Positions 24,101 to 31,724 of a stretch of 40,166 nucleotides of DNA are shown one piece after another; positions within the stretch are counted from its first letter, which is position 1; the number at the start of each line of letters is the position of its first letter. A program made the position numbers and the translations under genes. The notes beneath the pieces are model-generated. The model saw nothing but the letters and a program-made list of their open reading frames with translations, ran no database searches and was not told the DNA's origin. The stretch covers positions 1 through 40,166 of the forward strand of contig JAZOSN010000028.1 in the NCBI GenBank assembly GCA_045657105.1, in the 5' to 3' direction. The DNA comes from SIG672 sp045657105. GTDB lineage: Bacteria > Bacillota > Clostridia > Oscillospirales > CAG-272.

Positions 24101-24769
24101 ATGTTTAAAATTGCTATTGACGGGCCGTCCGGCTCGGGAAAATCGACGCTTGCAAAACGACTCTCCGCGCATCTCGGCTTCGTTTACGTTGACACGGGTG
24201 CTCTCTACCGCGCGATAGGTCTGTATATTTATCGCGCAGGGCTTGATCCCCACAGTGCCGAGGAGGTGGGTGCTCAGCTTGAAAACATATCGGTCGGTAT
24301 AAAATACATTGACGGCGAGCAGAAAACACTGCTTAACGGCGAGGACGTTTCGAGAGAGATAAGACTCCCCGATATTTCGATGTATGCATCGGCAGTATCG
24401 GCAATTCCGAGCGTCAGAAGCTTCCTTCTCGGAACACAGAAGGACATTATAAAGTCTAACAACGTCATAATGGACGGACGCGACATCGGAACTGTCATAA
24501 TGCCCGATGCCGACGTCAAGATATTCCTCGTTTCAAACAACGAAACGAGAGCTATGCGCCGCTGCGAGGAGCTTCTCGCGAAGGGCGTTCAGACGACCTA
24601 CGAGGAGGTTCTTGCCGACCTTGAAAAGCGTGATGCAAACGACTCATCGCGCGCGGTGGCGCCTCTCGTTCCCGCAGATGACGCGGTATTTCTCGACAAC
24701 TCGGCTTTCGAGCCCGATCAGACCTTTGCCTGCGCTCTTGAAATAATCGGCAAGCGTATAGATATTTAA
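24101..24769 (+). CDS. cmk: Cytidylate kinase
   Basis: The protein has 222 residues, standard length. P-loop GPSGSGKST (8-16), the DTGALYRAIG motif, and the DGRDIGTVIMPDADVKIFL segment are diagnostic. It phosphorylates CMP and dCMP with ATP. AAAGGA lies about 9 nt before this ATG, 22 bp after the flavoprotein stop. The order cmk – plsC – ispH/rpsA is common in Clostridia. Confidence 0.95.
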   Translation: MFKIAIDGPSGSGKSTLAKRLSAHLGFVYVDTGALYRAIGLYIYRAGLDPHSAEEVGAQLENISVGIKYIDGEQKTLLNGEDVSREIRLPDISMYASAVSAIPSVRSFLLGTQKDIIKSNNVIMDGRDIGTVIMPDADVKIFLVSNNETRAMRRCEELLAKGVQTTYEEVLADLEKRDANDSSRAVAPLVPADDAVFLDNSAFEPDQTFACALEIIGKRIDI

Positions 24770-24789
24770 CCTTACAGGAGCATCGCACG

Positions 24790-25395
24790 ATGAACAAGTT
24801 TTATAATTTTATCTCGATCACCTGCTCTTCTCTTGTGAAATTCTTTTTCAGAGTGAAGGTTGAGGGACTTGAAAACGAGCCGACCGAGGGCGGTTGCGTA
24901 GTATGCGCGAACCACATCTCGTTTTGGGACGCCGCAATAGTCGGCGCGGTTATGAACCGTCAGGTCAGATTTTTTGCCAAGAAAGAGATATTCGGTGTTC
25001 CGATACTCAAACATTTTGCAAAGGCTATGGGAGCTTTTCCTGTTGACAGAAAGTCCCCCGCCTCTGCCGCGCTTGCCACAAGACATACGATAGCTCTCGT
25101 CGGCGAGGGTGAGATGGTCGGAATGTTCCCTCAGGGCACTCGCCATGCAAAGGAGGATCCGAAGGATACCCCGATAAAGAACGGTGTAGGTCAGATCGCC
25201 TTTCGCGCAAAGGTCAGAGTTCTCCCTATGTGTATTCAGACAAAGGGTTGGAAGATCTCGCTTTTCAGGCGCACCTATGTACGAATCGGAAAACCGATCG
25301 AGTACGAAGAGTTCGGCTTTACCGAAGGAACTACCGCAGAATACGACCGCGCGGCTCACATAGTCTTTGACCGTATAACCGATATGATCAAGTAA
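24790..25395 (+). CDS. plsC: 1-acyl-glycerol-3-phosphate acyltransferase (PlsC family)
   Basis: The protein has 201 residues. An N-terminal hydrophobic segment precedes the catalytic NHISFWD (H42, D47). Block III reads FPQGTR instead of the usual FPEGTR. The later VLPMCIQ segment matches the fourth block. The enzyme makes phosphatidic acid at the membrane. AGGAG lies 9 nt before the ATG. The gene lies between cmk and ispH/rpsA. Family firm, exact acceptor inferred. Confidence 0.9.
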   Translation: MNKFYNFISITCSSLVKFFFRVKVEGLENEPTEGGCVVCANHISFWDAAIVGAVMNRQVRFFAKKEIFGVPILKHFAKAMGAFPVDRKSPASAALATRHTIALVGEGEMVGMFPQGTRHAKEDPKDTPIKNGVGQIAFRAKVRVLPMCIQTKGWKISLFRRTYVRIGKPIEYEEFGFTEGTTAEYDRAAHIVFDRITDMIK

Positions 25396-25415
25396 AGCGA
25401 AAAGAGATAACTCAA

Positions 25416-27503
25416 ATGGAAATAAGCTTATCCAAATATGCAGGCTTTTGCTTCGGAGTAAAGCGTGCCGTAGATATGGTAAACGAGCTTCTCGACACCG
25501 GTAGCGGCGGCAGGATATTTTCGCTCGGCGAGATAATTCACAACCGCCACGTTATGAGATCGCTTGAAGAAAAAGGGCTCACTGTGATCTCGGACGCTCA
25601 GCTCGAGGATATATGCTCTCTTGCAAATGCAGACAACGTCTGCACCGTCGTAATACGTGCGCACGGTGTTGAGCTTGACATCGAAAAGCGTCTGATGGCA
25701 CTGTCTGAAAAAAATCCGTATTTCAGAATATGCGACCTCACCTGTCCGTTCGTAAAGAAGATACACGGCATAGTCGAGGAGAATACTGCTCCCGACAGTC
25801 TGCTCGTCGTATACGGCGACAAGGACCACCCCGAGGTGCGCGGAATAGTGGGCAGAGCGCACGGTGAAGTGCTCGTCGCGGGCTCCGCAGATGAGCTCGA
25901 CTTGTACAATTTCACTAACAAAATGACTATAATGGTGGCTCAAACGACCAAAAAATTGTACGAATGGGAGAAATGCAAAAAAAAGCTCAAAAACTCCTGT
26001 ACAAATTCAATTTTTTTTGATACAATATGTGGTGTTACTGAAAATAGGCAAAATGACGTTTTACGTCTTGCCGAAAGCTCGGACGCCGTACTCGTTATCG
26101 GGGACAGGAGCAGTTCAAACTCTATGAGTTTGCTCGCCCTTGCCAAAACGGTATCTGATAATTCGCACCTTATAGAGAGCGCAGACGACGTGCGGAGCAT
26201 TTCCCTTTCGGGAGTAAATAAAATTGCTATTACTGCCGGTGCATCGACGCCAGGCTACATAATAGAGGAGGTAATTAAAACTATGAGCGAATTTGTTAAC
26301 ACAAACGAGCAGGCAAATGAAAGTTTTGCATCAATGCTTGAGAGTTCTCTCAAGACTTTAAATACAGGAGACATCGTAACAGGCGTTATCACATCAATTT
26401 CGAACACCGAAATCCATGTTGACCTTTCCTGCAAGGGAACCGGTATCCTTTCGGTTGATGAGATCAGAACAGATGCTAACACCGACGTACGTTCCCTGTA
26501 TAAGGTAGGCGACGAGATCGAAGCATTCGTCGTAAGAGTAAGCGACGTTGAGGGCGTTGTCGGACTTTCCAGACGCCGCATCGACCGCATCGCAGACTGG
26601 AAGAAGATCAAGGCTGCCGCTGAGGAAGGCGCAGTTGTTGAAGGAAAGATCACCGAGGTCATCAAGGGCGGCGTTATCGCTACCGTTGGAAGCACCAAGG
26701 TATTCATTCCCGCATCTCAGTCGGGCGTTCCCGCTTCGGGCGATCTGAACACTCTCGTCGGAACCGTTCAGAATTTCATTATTATCGAAGTAAACGATCA
26801 GAAGAACCGCGCAGTCGGATCTATCCGCGCTATCCTTCGCCGCGAGCGCAAGGCTATGCTCGAAAAGTTCTGGTCTGAAATGGAAGTCGGCAAGAAGTTC
26901 ACTGGAAGCGTTAAGTCCATGACCGCTTACGGCGTATTCGTAGACCTCGGCGGAGTTGACGGAATGGTTCACGTTTCCGAGCTTTCCTGGTCGAGAGTCA
27001 AGGATCCCTCCGAGATCGTAAAGGTTGGCGATCCTATCGAAGTATTCGTTAAATCCTTCGACGTTGAGAAGAAGCGCATCTCGCTCGGCTGCAAGACCGA
27101 GGACACCAATCCCTGGAAGATCTTCAACGATCAGTACGCAGTAGGCGACGTTGCAAACGTTACCGTTGTAGGTATCACTCCCTTCGGCGCATTTGCTGAG
27201 ATCGTTCCCGACGTTGACGGACTTATCCACATCTCGCAGATCGCAGACAAGCGCATCGGAAACCCCTCTGAGGTTCTTGAAATCGGTCAGAAGGTTGACG
27301 CTAAGATCACCGCTATCGACGACGAGAAGAAGAAGGTAAGCCTTTCGATCCGCGCTCTTATCGCTCCCGAAGCTCCCGAGGCTATTGAGGAAGCAGAGGA
27401 AGAAAGCGAAGGCGAAGCACTCGTATATTCTTCGGACGATCCTTCTACCCTTCCCGCAGATCTCGTTGAAGAAGCTCCTGCTGAAAGCGCAGACGCTGAG
27501 TAA
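25416..27503 (+). CDS. ispH-rpsA: Fused HMBPP reductase (IspH) – ribosomal protein S1
   Basis: The protein has 695 residues. Residues 1-289 are IspH, which makes IPP/DMAPP in the MEP pathway; the 4Fe-4S cysteines are C12 (GFCFGVKRA), C110 (DLTCPFVKK) and C205 (TICGVTENR). Residues about 317-650 hold four S1 RNA-binding domains, each with the G-x-V/I-T-x-I and V-H-I/VS pattern, then an acidic tail. The fusion is known in Clostridia. An internal ATG (codon 290, 26283) at the junction has AGGAGG 11 nt upstream. Ile codon ATA is frequent before the junction and absent from the part I read after it, which suggests separate, higher expression of S1. Confidence 0.95.
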   Translation: MEISLSKYAGFCFGVKRAVDMVNELLDTGSGGRIFSLGEIIHNRHVMRSLEEKGLTVISDAQLEDICSLANADNVCTVVIRAHGVELDIEKRLMALSEKNPYFRICDLTCPFVKKIHGIVEENTAPDSLLVVYGDKDHPEVRGIVGRAHGEVLVAGSADELDLYNFTNKMTIMVAQTTKKLYEWEKCKKKLKNSCTNSIFFDTICGVTENRQNDVLRLAESSDAVLVIGDRSSSNSMSLLALAKTVSDNSHLIESADDVRSISLSGVNKIAITAGASTPGYIIEEVIKTMSEFVNTNEQANESFASMLESSLKTLNTGDIVTGVITSISNTEIHVDLSCKGTGILSVDEIRTDANTDVRSLYKVGDEIEAFVVRVSDVEGVVGLSRRRIDRIADWKKIKAAAEEGAVVEGKITEVIKGGVIATVGSTKVFIPASQSGVPASGDLNTLVGTVQNFIIIEVNDQKNRAVGSIRAILRRERKAMLEKFWSEMEVGKKFTGSVKSMTAYGVFVDLGGVDGMVHVSELSWSRVKDPSEIVKVGDPIEVFVKSFDVEKKRISLGCKTEDTNPWKIFNDQYAVGDVANVTVVGITPFGAFAEIVPDVDGLIHISQIADKRIGNPSEVLEIGQKVDAKITAIDDEKKKVSLSIRALIAPEAPEAIEEAEEESEGEALVYSSDDPSTLPADLVEEAPAESADAE
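26265..26285 (+). promoter_or_regulatory. Internal ribosome binding site for free S1
   Basis: GAGGAGG (26265-26271) precedes in-frame ATG 26283 by 11 nt, exactly at the IspH/S1 boundary. The bases also encode Glu-Glu-Val, so coincidence is possible. Confidence 0.45.
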
Positions 27504-27515
27504 TTCTAACTACAT

Positions 27516-27550
27516 AAACACTCCTTGATCTCCTTCAAGGAGTGTTTTTT
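27516..27550 (+). terminator. Terminator of the ispH–rpsA operon
   Basis: A 12-bp stem (27516-27527 with 27536-27547) with an 8-nt loop is followed by a T7 run. Confidence 0.92.
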
Positions 27551-27619
27551 TGCATATAGGAGAAACTTTCCGTCTTTTTCGAATATATTATTCTAAGCAT
27601 CTGATTTCGGGAGAATAAT

Positions 27620-28186
27620 ATGAAGCCAAAAATAGATCTGTCTGTGTCAACACCGTTATATCTTGCCTCCACCGCGCTTATATACGGCTTTTCTTACGTT
27701 TTCGCAATATTTTTTGCAACTGCTCTGCACGAGCTTGGACATATCGCGGCGATACGTCTTATGAAAGGAAAAATACTCGGGATAAGTATACGTCCGTTCG
27801 GTGCAGTGATAAACAGGGGTGAAAACTCGACGTCATACATGGGTGACGTCATTATCAGTCTTGCAGGACCTCTTGTAAACATCATCTGCTTTCTTGTATG
27901 TCTGCTTTGTAAAAAGCTCGGCGCATTTGCTTCTGCCAGTCTTATACTTGCGATGATAAATCTCATTCCGTCAAAGCCGCTCGACGGATACTGCGCTATC
28001 AAGGCGGCTTGTCTTTCGCTATTTTCGCCGTCTGTTTCAGAGAGGATATGCAGAGTGCTCTCTATGGTAATTCTATCCTTTATCTGGGTGCTTACGGTAT
28101 ATATGATAATATATGCAAATTTCAATATATACCTGCTTATTATGGTGACGTTTCTGATGTGCGAAACACTTTTACATAGCAAATAA
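27620..28186 (+). CDS. M50 site-2-type membrane metalloprotease (SpoIVFB-like)
   Basis: The protein has 188 residues with about five membrane spans. The zinc motif is HELGH (H37, E38, H41) in a membrane helix, and the third ligand lies in NLIPSKPLDGY (N114, D122). This is the compact SpoIVFB group without CBS or PDZ domains. SpoIVFB cleaves pro-sigma-K in the forespore membrane; no spoIVFA-like partner is adjacent, so that role is only suggested. GGGAG lies 6 nt before the ATG. I could not find a convincing sporulation-sigma promoter. Confidence 0.85.
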   Translation: MKPKIDLSVSTPLYLASTALIYGFSYVFAIFFATALHELGHIAAIRLMKGKILGISIRPFGAVINRGENSTSYMGDVIISLAGPLVNIICFLVCLLCKKLGAFASASLILAMINLIPSKPLDGYCAIKAACLSLFSPSVSERICRVLSMVILSFIWVLTVYMIIYANFNIYLLIMVTFLMCETLLHSK

Positions 28187-28270
28187 GGCGCATAAATTCG
28201 GCAAAATTTGAAACTATATAATACAGGCCAAAAAATTCCGACATTTTTTATATTTTTTTCAAAAAAGGTA

Positions 28271-28299
28271 TTGACAAAGCGATTTCGCTATGATATAAT
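28271..28299 (+). promoter_or_regulatory. Consensus promoter of the tRNA pair
   Basis: TTGACA (28271-28276) and TATAAT (28294-28299) are 17 bp apart with an extended TGA, about 42 bp before tRNA-Met. Confidence 0.92.
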
Positions 28300-28340
28300 G
28301 CTTAGGCGGTCAGGCGTGATAACCTTTCCGCTTTAAATAT

Positions 28341-28414
28341 GGCGGAGTAGCTCAGTTGGCTAGAGCAACCGGTTCATACCCGGTAGGTCATGGGTTCAAG
28401 TCCAATCTCCGCTA
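28341..28414 (+). tRNA. tRNA-Met (CAT, elongator type)
   Basis: It is 74 nt without encoded CCA. The 7-bp acceptor closes with a G-U pair, the D arm is GCTC...GAGC, and the anticodon loop TTCATAC gives CAT. G1 paired at the end and the TTCATACC context argue for elongator Met rather than initiator or Ile2. The T-stem has a G·A mismatch at its middle pair (28392/28404). Confidence 0.9.
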
Positions 28415-28428
28415 TTTAGTCTGCGAAA

Positions 28429-28470
28429 CCGACAATTCATATTCGATGCATAAGCATCGTTAATTGTCGG
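28429..28470 (+). other. Long hairpin between the two tRNAs
   Basis: CCGACAATT (28429-28437) pairs with AATTGTCGG (28462-28470), and inside it CGATGC/GCATCG (28444-28449 with 28454-28459) pairs around ATAA. It may guide processing of the tRNA precursor or be a repeat. Confidence 0.55.
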
Positions 28471-28486
28471 CAAAGCCGACGATTTT

Positions 28487-28558
28487 GGCCCGTTGGTCAA
28501 GCGGTTAAGACACCGCCCTTTCACGGCGGTAACATGGGTTCGATTCCCGTACGGGTCA
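28487..28558 (+). tRNA. tRNA-Glu (TTC)
   Basis: It is 72 nt without encoded CCA. The acceptor GGCCCGT/ACGGGTC has one G-U pair, the anticodon loop CTTTCAC gives TTC, and the T arm is GGGTTCGATTCCC-like. All stems close. Confidence 0.95.
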
Positions 28559-28559
28559 T

Positions 28560-28600
28560 AAATAGAAAAGACAGGTTCTACGAACCTGTCTTTTCTATTT
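28560..28600 (+). terminator. Terminator of the tRNA operon
   Basis: A perfect 19-bp stem (28560-28578 with 28582-28600) with a 3-nt loop follows tRNA-Glu by one base. The descending arm is T-rich. Confidence 0.85.
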
Positions 28601-28604
28601 GTAT

Positions 28605-28760
28605 CCGCGCCGCAAGCGGCGCGGCGTACGAAGTACGCTTGGGTTCGCATTTTGCGAGCAAGCCGTCGGGAGCTCGCTCACGTAAGGCGCGAGCAAAAAA
28701 TCCTGATCGGAGATCAGATTCCCGTAATTTATATGAAACCCCGCAAATCGCCTATGGCGA
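28605..28760. repeat. Hairpin-rich intergenic repeats after tRNA-Glu
   Basis: A GC hairpin CCGCGCCGC/GCGGCGCGG (28605-28613 with 28616-28624) is followed by CGTAC/GTACG. The first copy of a 13-mer TCAGATTCCCGTA lies at 28714, and a CAAATCGCC/GGCGATTTG hairpin at 28744-28764. No gene is supported. Confidence 0.55.
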
Positions 28761-28836
28761 TTTGTTATAGCGCGCGGCAAGGTAAGTGGGCAGTTATCGT
28801 ATGTCCCGCCGCGCGCGTTGGGTTCAGATTCCCGTA
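28761..28836 (+). repeat. Intergenic repeat unit, copy A
   Basis: About 75 bp, starting TTTGTTATAGC and ending GGGTTCAGATTCCCGTA; the second half is nearly identical to copy B. The end resembles a tRNA T arm with one extra base. Confidence 0.7.
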
Positions 28837-28921
28837 TTTCAACAAAATTTTACATTCTGCAATAATACTCTCCTCATCCGTCACGGCTTCGCCGCGCCAC
28901 CTTCCCCGCTGGGGAGGGCTT
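28837..28921. other. Spacer with inverted GGGGAGG/CCTTCCCC motif
   Basis: The stretch between repeat copies holds CACGGCTTCGCCG and CCTTCCCCgcTGGGGAGGG hairpins, of the type common in Clostridia intergenic repeats. No ORF is supported. Confidence 0.45.
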
Positions 28922-28995
28922 TTTGTTATAGCACGATAAGGTGAGTTGGCGGTTATCGTATATCCCACTGCGCGCGTTGGGTTCAGATTCCCGTA
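28922..28995 (+). repeat. Intergenic repeat unit, copy B
   Basis: Second copy of the unit at 28761-28836. The shared block GCGCGCGTTGGGTTCAGATT is exact, the first half diverged. It ends exactly at the stop codon of the AraC-type gene. Confidence 0.7.
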
Positions 28996-29766
28996 CTACC
29001 TGCGGTACTCACTCGGTGTCATTCCGACCACAGTCTTAAACTGCCGCATAAACTGAACATCGTTCTTATATCCACATTCGTACGCTACGGCGCTTACCGT
29101 CATATCGGTTGCGGAAAGCAGAAATTTACCGTGTTCTATTCTTGCATTTATTATATCGGTAACTACGCTCACGCCGAAAAACTGCTTATACAGGTGCATA
29201 AAATAGGACTCGCTCATCATAGCAGACTTTGCAAGCTCACTGACCAATCTGCTCCTTTCGGGGTGATTGTATATTTCCGTACGCACGGCAGAAAGCTTTG
29301 CGTAGTTGGGCGAGGACTGCATCTCTCCCGCGCATTTTATTTTTTCGCTTATCTTTATGCAAAGAAGCTCAAAATAAAGGGCAAGCGTTTTTTCCTTATA
29401 CGGATTTGCCGAGTATTTTTCCCGATACATAGTTTTTACTATCTGCGAAAGATCCTTTATATCACCGAGCGAAACGATCGTATCAAACGGAATATTCATA
29501 TCTCTGAGCGATTTCATACCGACTTCGTCAATATCAAAATGTATCCAGTCGTTCGAGAAATATTCCTCATTTATCCCGTAATGCTGCGGAGTTCCCTTGT
29601 CGTACATGATAAAAGAATCGTGAGGCGCGATCTCATCTCCCGTGTTAAAGTGGAAGACCGCAGACGTTCTTAAAAGAAGGAGCATATAGTCACCCGAGCC
29701 GTTCGGGCGTTTTATTTCAAATCCGTTTTGATGTTTGAAATGATAACCTATATTGTTTATTTGCAT
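28996..29766 (-). CDS. AraC-family transcriptional regulator
   Basis: The protein has 256 residues. An N-terminal cupin-like ligand domain (about 15-100) precedes a C-terminal double helix-turn-helix (about 160-256). The second helix-turn-helix shows VAYECGYKNDVQFMRQFKTVVGMTPSEYRR. It diverges from a GH51 arabinofuranosidase with interlocked promoters, so it most likely senses an arabinose-type sugar and controls that gene and its own. GAGGTG is 7 nt from the ATG. Its 3' end abuts a repeat, and no terminator is evident. Confidence 0.92.
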   Translation of the reverse strand: MQINNIGYHFKHQNGFEIKRPNGSGDYMLLLLRTSAVFHFNTGDEIAPHDSFIMYDKGTPQHYGINEEYFSNDWIHFDIDEVGMKSLRDMNIPFDTIVSLGDIKDLSQIVKTMYREKYSANPYKEKTLALYFELLCIKISEKIKCAGEMQSSPNYAKLSAVRTEIYNHPERSRLVSELAKSAMMSESYFMHLYKQFFGVSVVTDIINARIEHGKFLLSATDMTVSAVAYECGYKNDVQFMRQFKTVVGMTPSEYRR

Positions 29767-29807
29767 ATCAGCTCACCTCAAAAAGCAGAATAAGTCAGTT
29801 TTTCAGC

Positions 29808-29836
29808 ATTATATCACATTGAAAAAAATTTGTCAA
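29808..29836 (-). promoter_or_regulatory. Promoter of the AraC-type regulator
   Basis: TTGACA (29831-29836) and TATAAT (29808-29813) are 17 bp apart, with extended TGA. Its -35 lies within the spacer of the opposite promoter. Confidence 0.9.
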
Positions 29837-29847
29837 CATTGTAGAAT
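29819..29847 (+). promoter_or_regulatory. Promoter of the GH51 gene
   Basis: TTGAAA (29819-29824) and TAGAAT (29842-29847) are 17 bp apart. It interlocks with the regulator's promoter on the other strand. Confidence 0.8.
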
Positions 29848-29880
29848 TTATTTATCAAAGGTATAGAGGAGATTTCATAT

Positions 29881-31368
29881 ATGAAAGCAAAGATTCTTGT
29901 AAACAAAAATTTCAAGATCGGTAACATCGACCGACGCATATACGGTTCGTTTATCGAGCATCTCGGACGCGCGGTTTACGGGGGCATATACGAGCCGTCC
30001 CACGAGAGCGCAGACGAGTTAGGCTTCCGCCGTGACGTTTTAGAGCTTATAAACAAATTAAACGTCCCGATAGTACGTTATCCCGGCGGAAATTTCGTAT
30101 CGGGTTATAATTGGGAGGACGGCACGGGCGATCGCTCGAAGCGTCCGAGACGTATGGAGCTTGCCTGGAACTCCATTGAAACCAACGAGGTCGGCATCGA
30201 CGAATTTCAGGAGTGGGCAAAGCGTGCGAACACCGAAATTATGATGGCGGTAAACCTCGGAACTCGCGGACCCGAGGAGGCGCAAAACCTCGTAGAATAC
30301 TGTAACTCTGACTCCGACACCTACTATGCAAATATGCGTAGAGAGAACGGATTTGAAAAGCCGTTCAAGATCAAAACGTGGTGTCTGGGCAACGAGATGG
30401 ACGGTGCTCATCAGATAGGTCACAAGACCGCCGAGGAATACGGACGTATAGCTCTCGAGGCGGGCAAGCTTATGAAATGGACCGATCCCTCGATCGAGCT
30501 CGTTGCCTGCGGAAGTATGCATTTTCATATGAAGACCTTCGGAGAGTGGGAGTGGACCGTGCTTGACGAGGCGTACGACGTAGTTGATTACGTTTCCCTG
30601 CACGCATACTACGGAAACCGTTCGGGAAACACGGCGGAATATCTCGCAAAATCGCTGTCAATGAACGATTTTATCAAGGGAGTCGTGAGCATCTGCGATG
30701 CGGTCAAGGCTAAAAAGCACTCAAACAAAACGGTCAATCTTTCCTTTGACGAATGGAACGTATGGTTTCGTACGATGGGCGAAACGGCAAAAGAGTTGTC
30801 GGTCGCTCCGCATCTGCTTGAAGAAATATACACGTTTGAAGACGCGCTTCTCGTTGGCTGTATGCTGATGACTCTGCAAAACAACTGCGACAGAGTCAAG
30901 ATGGCTTGTATCGCTCAGCTCGTAAACGTCATCGCTCCGATCATGACTGAAAATGGCGGAAAAGCGTGGGTGCAAACTATATTCTACCCCTTCCTCTACG
31001 CTTCAAACTACGGAAACGGAAGCGCGCTCAAAGCTATTATCGACTGCGAAAGCTACAAAATAGGAAATCTCGCAGTTCCTTACGTTGAGTCCTCGGTCGT
31101 TATAAACGAGGAGACGGGAGAGCTCGTTCTTTTTGCCGTCAACCGTTCGCTTGACGAGGATATCCTGCTTGATTTTGTAAGCGAGGGCTATGGCGAGTGT
31201 ACTCTCAGTGAGCATATCGAGCTTTACTGCGACGATCTCAAAGCCATCAACGACAAGGATACCGAACGCGTAGCGCCGAAAAGCGTTGAAATCTCGAAAA
31301 ACGGAGATATTACTCTGAAAAAGCATTCTTGGAATATGCTCAGATTCAAAACAGAACTAAAAAAATAA
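29881..31368 (+). CDS. GH51 alpha-L-arabinofuranosidase
   Basis: The protein has 495 residues and no signal peptide, so it works in the cytoplasm on imported arabino-oligosaccharides. The TIM-barrel shows GSFIEHLGRAVYGGIYEP, the acid/base in GNEMDG (E172) and the nucleophile in SFDEWNVW (E291), all standard for GH51. A C-terminal beta-sandwich follows. GAGGAG lies upstream of the ATG. Control by the divergent AraC protein is likely. No terminator is obvious before the structured RNA. A minority of GH51 enzymes are endoglucanases, but the motif set points to arabinofuranosidase. Confidence 0.95.
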   Translation: MKAKILVNKNFKIGNIDRRIYGSFIEHLGRAVYGGIYEPSHESADELGFRRDVLELINKLNVPIVRYPGGNFVSGYNWEDGTGDRSKRPRRMELAWNSIETNEVGIDEFQEWAKRANTEIMMAVNLGTRGPEEAQNLVEYCNSDSDTYYANMRRENGFEKPFKIKTWCLGNEMDGAHQIGHKTAEEYGRIALEAGKLMKWTDPSIELVACGSMHFHMKTFGEWEWTVLDEAYDVVDYVSLHAYYGNRSGNTAEYLAKSLSMNDFIKGVVSICDAVKAKKHSNKTVNLSFDEWNVWFRTMGETAKELSVAPHLLEEIYTFEDALLVGCMLMTLQNNCDRVKMACIAQLVNVIAPIMTENGGKAWVQTIFYPFLYASNYGNGSALKAIIDCESYKIGNLAVPYVESSVVINEETGELVLFAVNRSLDEDILLDFVSEGYGECTLSEHIELYCDDLKAINDKDTERVAPKSVEISKNGDITLKKHSWNMLRFKTELKK

Positions 31369-31456
31369 CCGAATAAAATACAGCGCAGGTGTATGGGTGG
31401 GCTATGACGGAAACAAGAGCAGATTTCCGCATATTTTACAAAATTTAAAATACCCC

Positions 31457-31484
31457 TTGATTTTTTGTCGGTTTGTGTTATAAT
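31457..31484 (+). promoter_or_regulatory. Promoter of the rod-like RNA
   Basis: TTGATT (31457-31462) and TATAAT (31479-31484) are 16 bp apart with an extended TGT. The predicted start, seven bases on, is the first base of the outer stem. Confidence 0.75.
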
Positions 31485-31490
31485 AATTAT

Positions 31491-31712
31491 GCTACACAAA
31501 CTGAATAAATAGAATTGGGGTATTTTTTGTTTAGGAATACTATACCCTTTTTTGGCTATAACTATTTTCGTATTGTGAATTTGGTAAAAGCGCAAATTCC
31601 TCCGAAAATAGTTATTGCTAGTATTATGCTCTAATTCTGTTCGGTTTGTGTAGCGACAATCGGAGTTTGCGTTTTTCGGTGCGCCGACTTCGGTTGGCGC
31701 ACTTTTTATTTT
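31491..31712 (+). ncRNA. Rod-like structured RNA (6S-like RNA or regulatory leader)
   Basis: The 164 nt from 31491 fold into one long interrupted hairpin. The outer stem is GCTACACAAAC/GTTTGTGTAGC (31491-31501 with 31644-31654), then a 13-bp helix with wobbles (31511-31523 with 31626-31638). Inside are AATACTA/TAGTATT (31536-31542 with 31619-31625), ATAACTATTTTCG/CGAAAATAGTTAT (31558-31570 with 31603-31615) and GAATTTG/CAAATTC (31577-31583 with 31593-31599) with a 9-nt apical loop. Large bulges lie on the 5' side. A 10-bp terminator with UUCG loop ends it. The size and rod shape recall 6S RNA; closeness to the next ORF allows a leader role. Family not proved. Confidence 0.6.
31679..31712 (+). 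terminator. Terminator of the rod-like RNA
   Basis: GTGCGCCGAC/GTTGGCGCAC (31679-31688 with 31693-31702) with a TTCG loop is followed by TTTTTATTTT. The next gene's AGGAGG begins two bases later. Confidence 0.88.
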
Positions 31713-31724
31713 CAGGAGGTAGAT

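Noticed and set aside
26394..27230. 278-codon minus-strand frame opposite the S1 domains
   Set aside because: It is a shadow of the strongly biased codons of the S1 region and has no start signals.
27581..27605. Sigma-E-type promoter before the SpoIVFB-like gene
   Set aside because: GAATATA is present but the -10 match is poor and the spacing is only 10 bp.
28534..28939. Overlapping frames in the repeat region after tRNA-Glu
   Set aside because: They run through the terminator, hairpins and repeats; the Arg-rich translations are those of GC hairpins, not proteins.
31491..31654. Possible miniature transposable element (11-bp perfect terminal inverted repeats)
   Set aside because: I see no target-site duplication, and the promoter points exactly at the first repeat base; a transcribed RNA explains it better, though copies elsewhere in the genome would reopen this.
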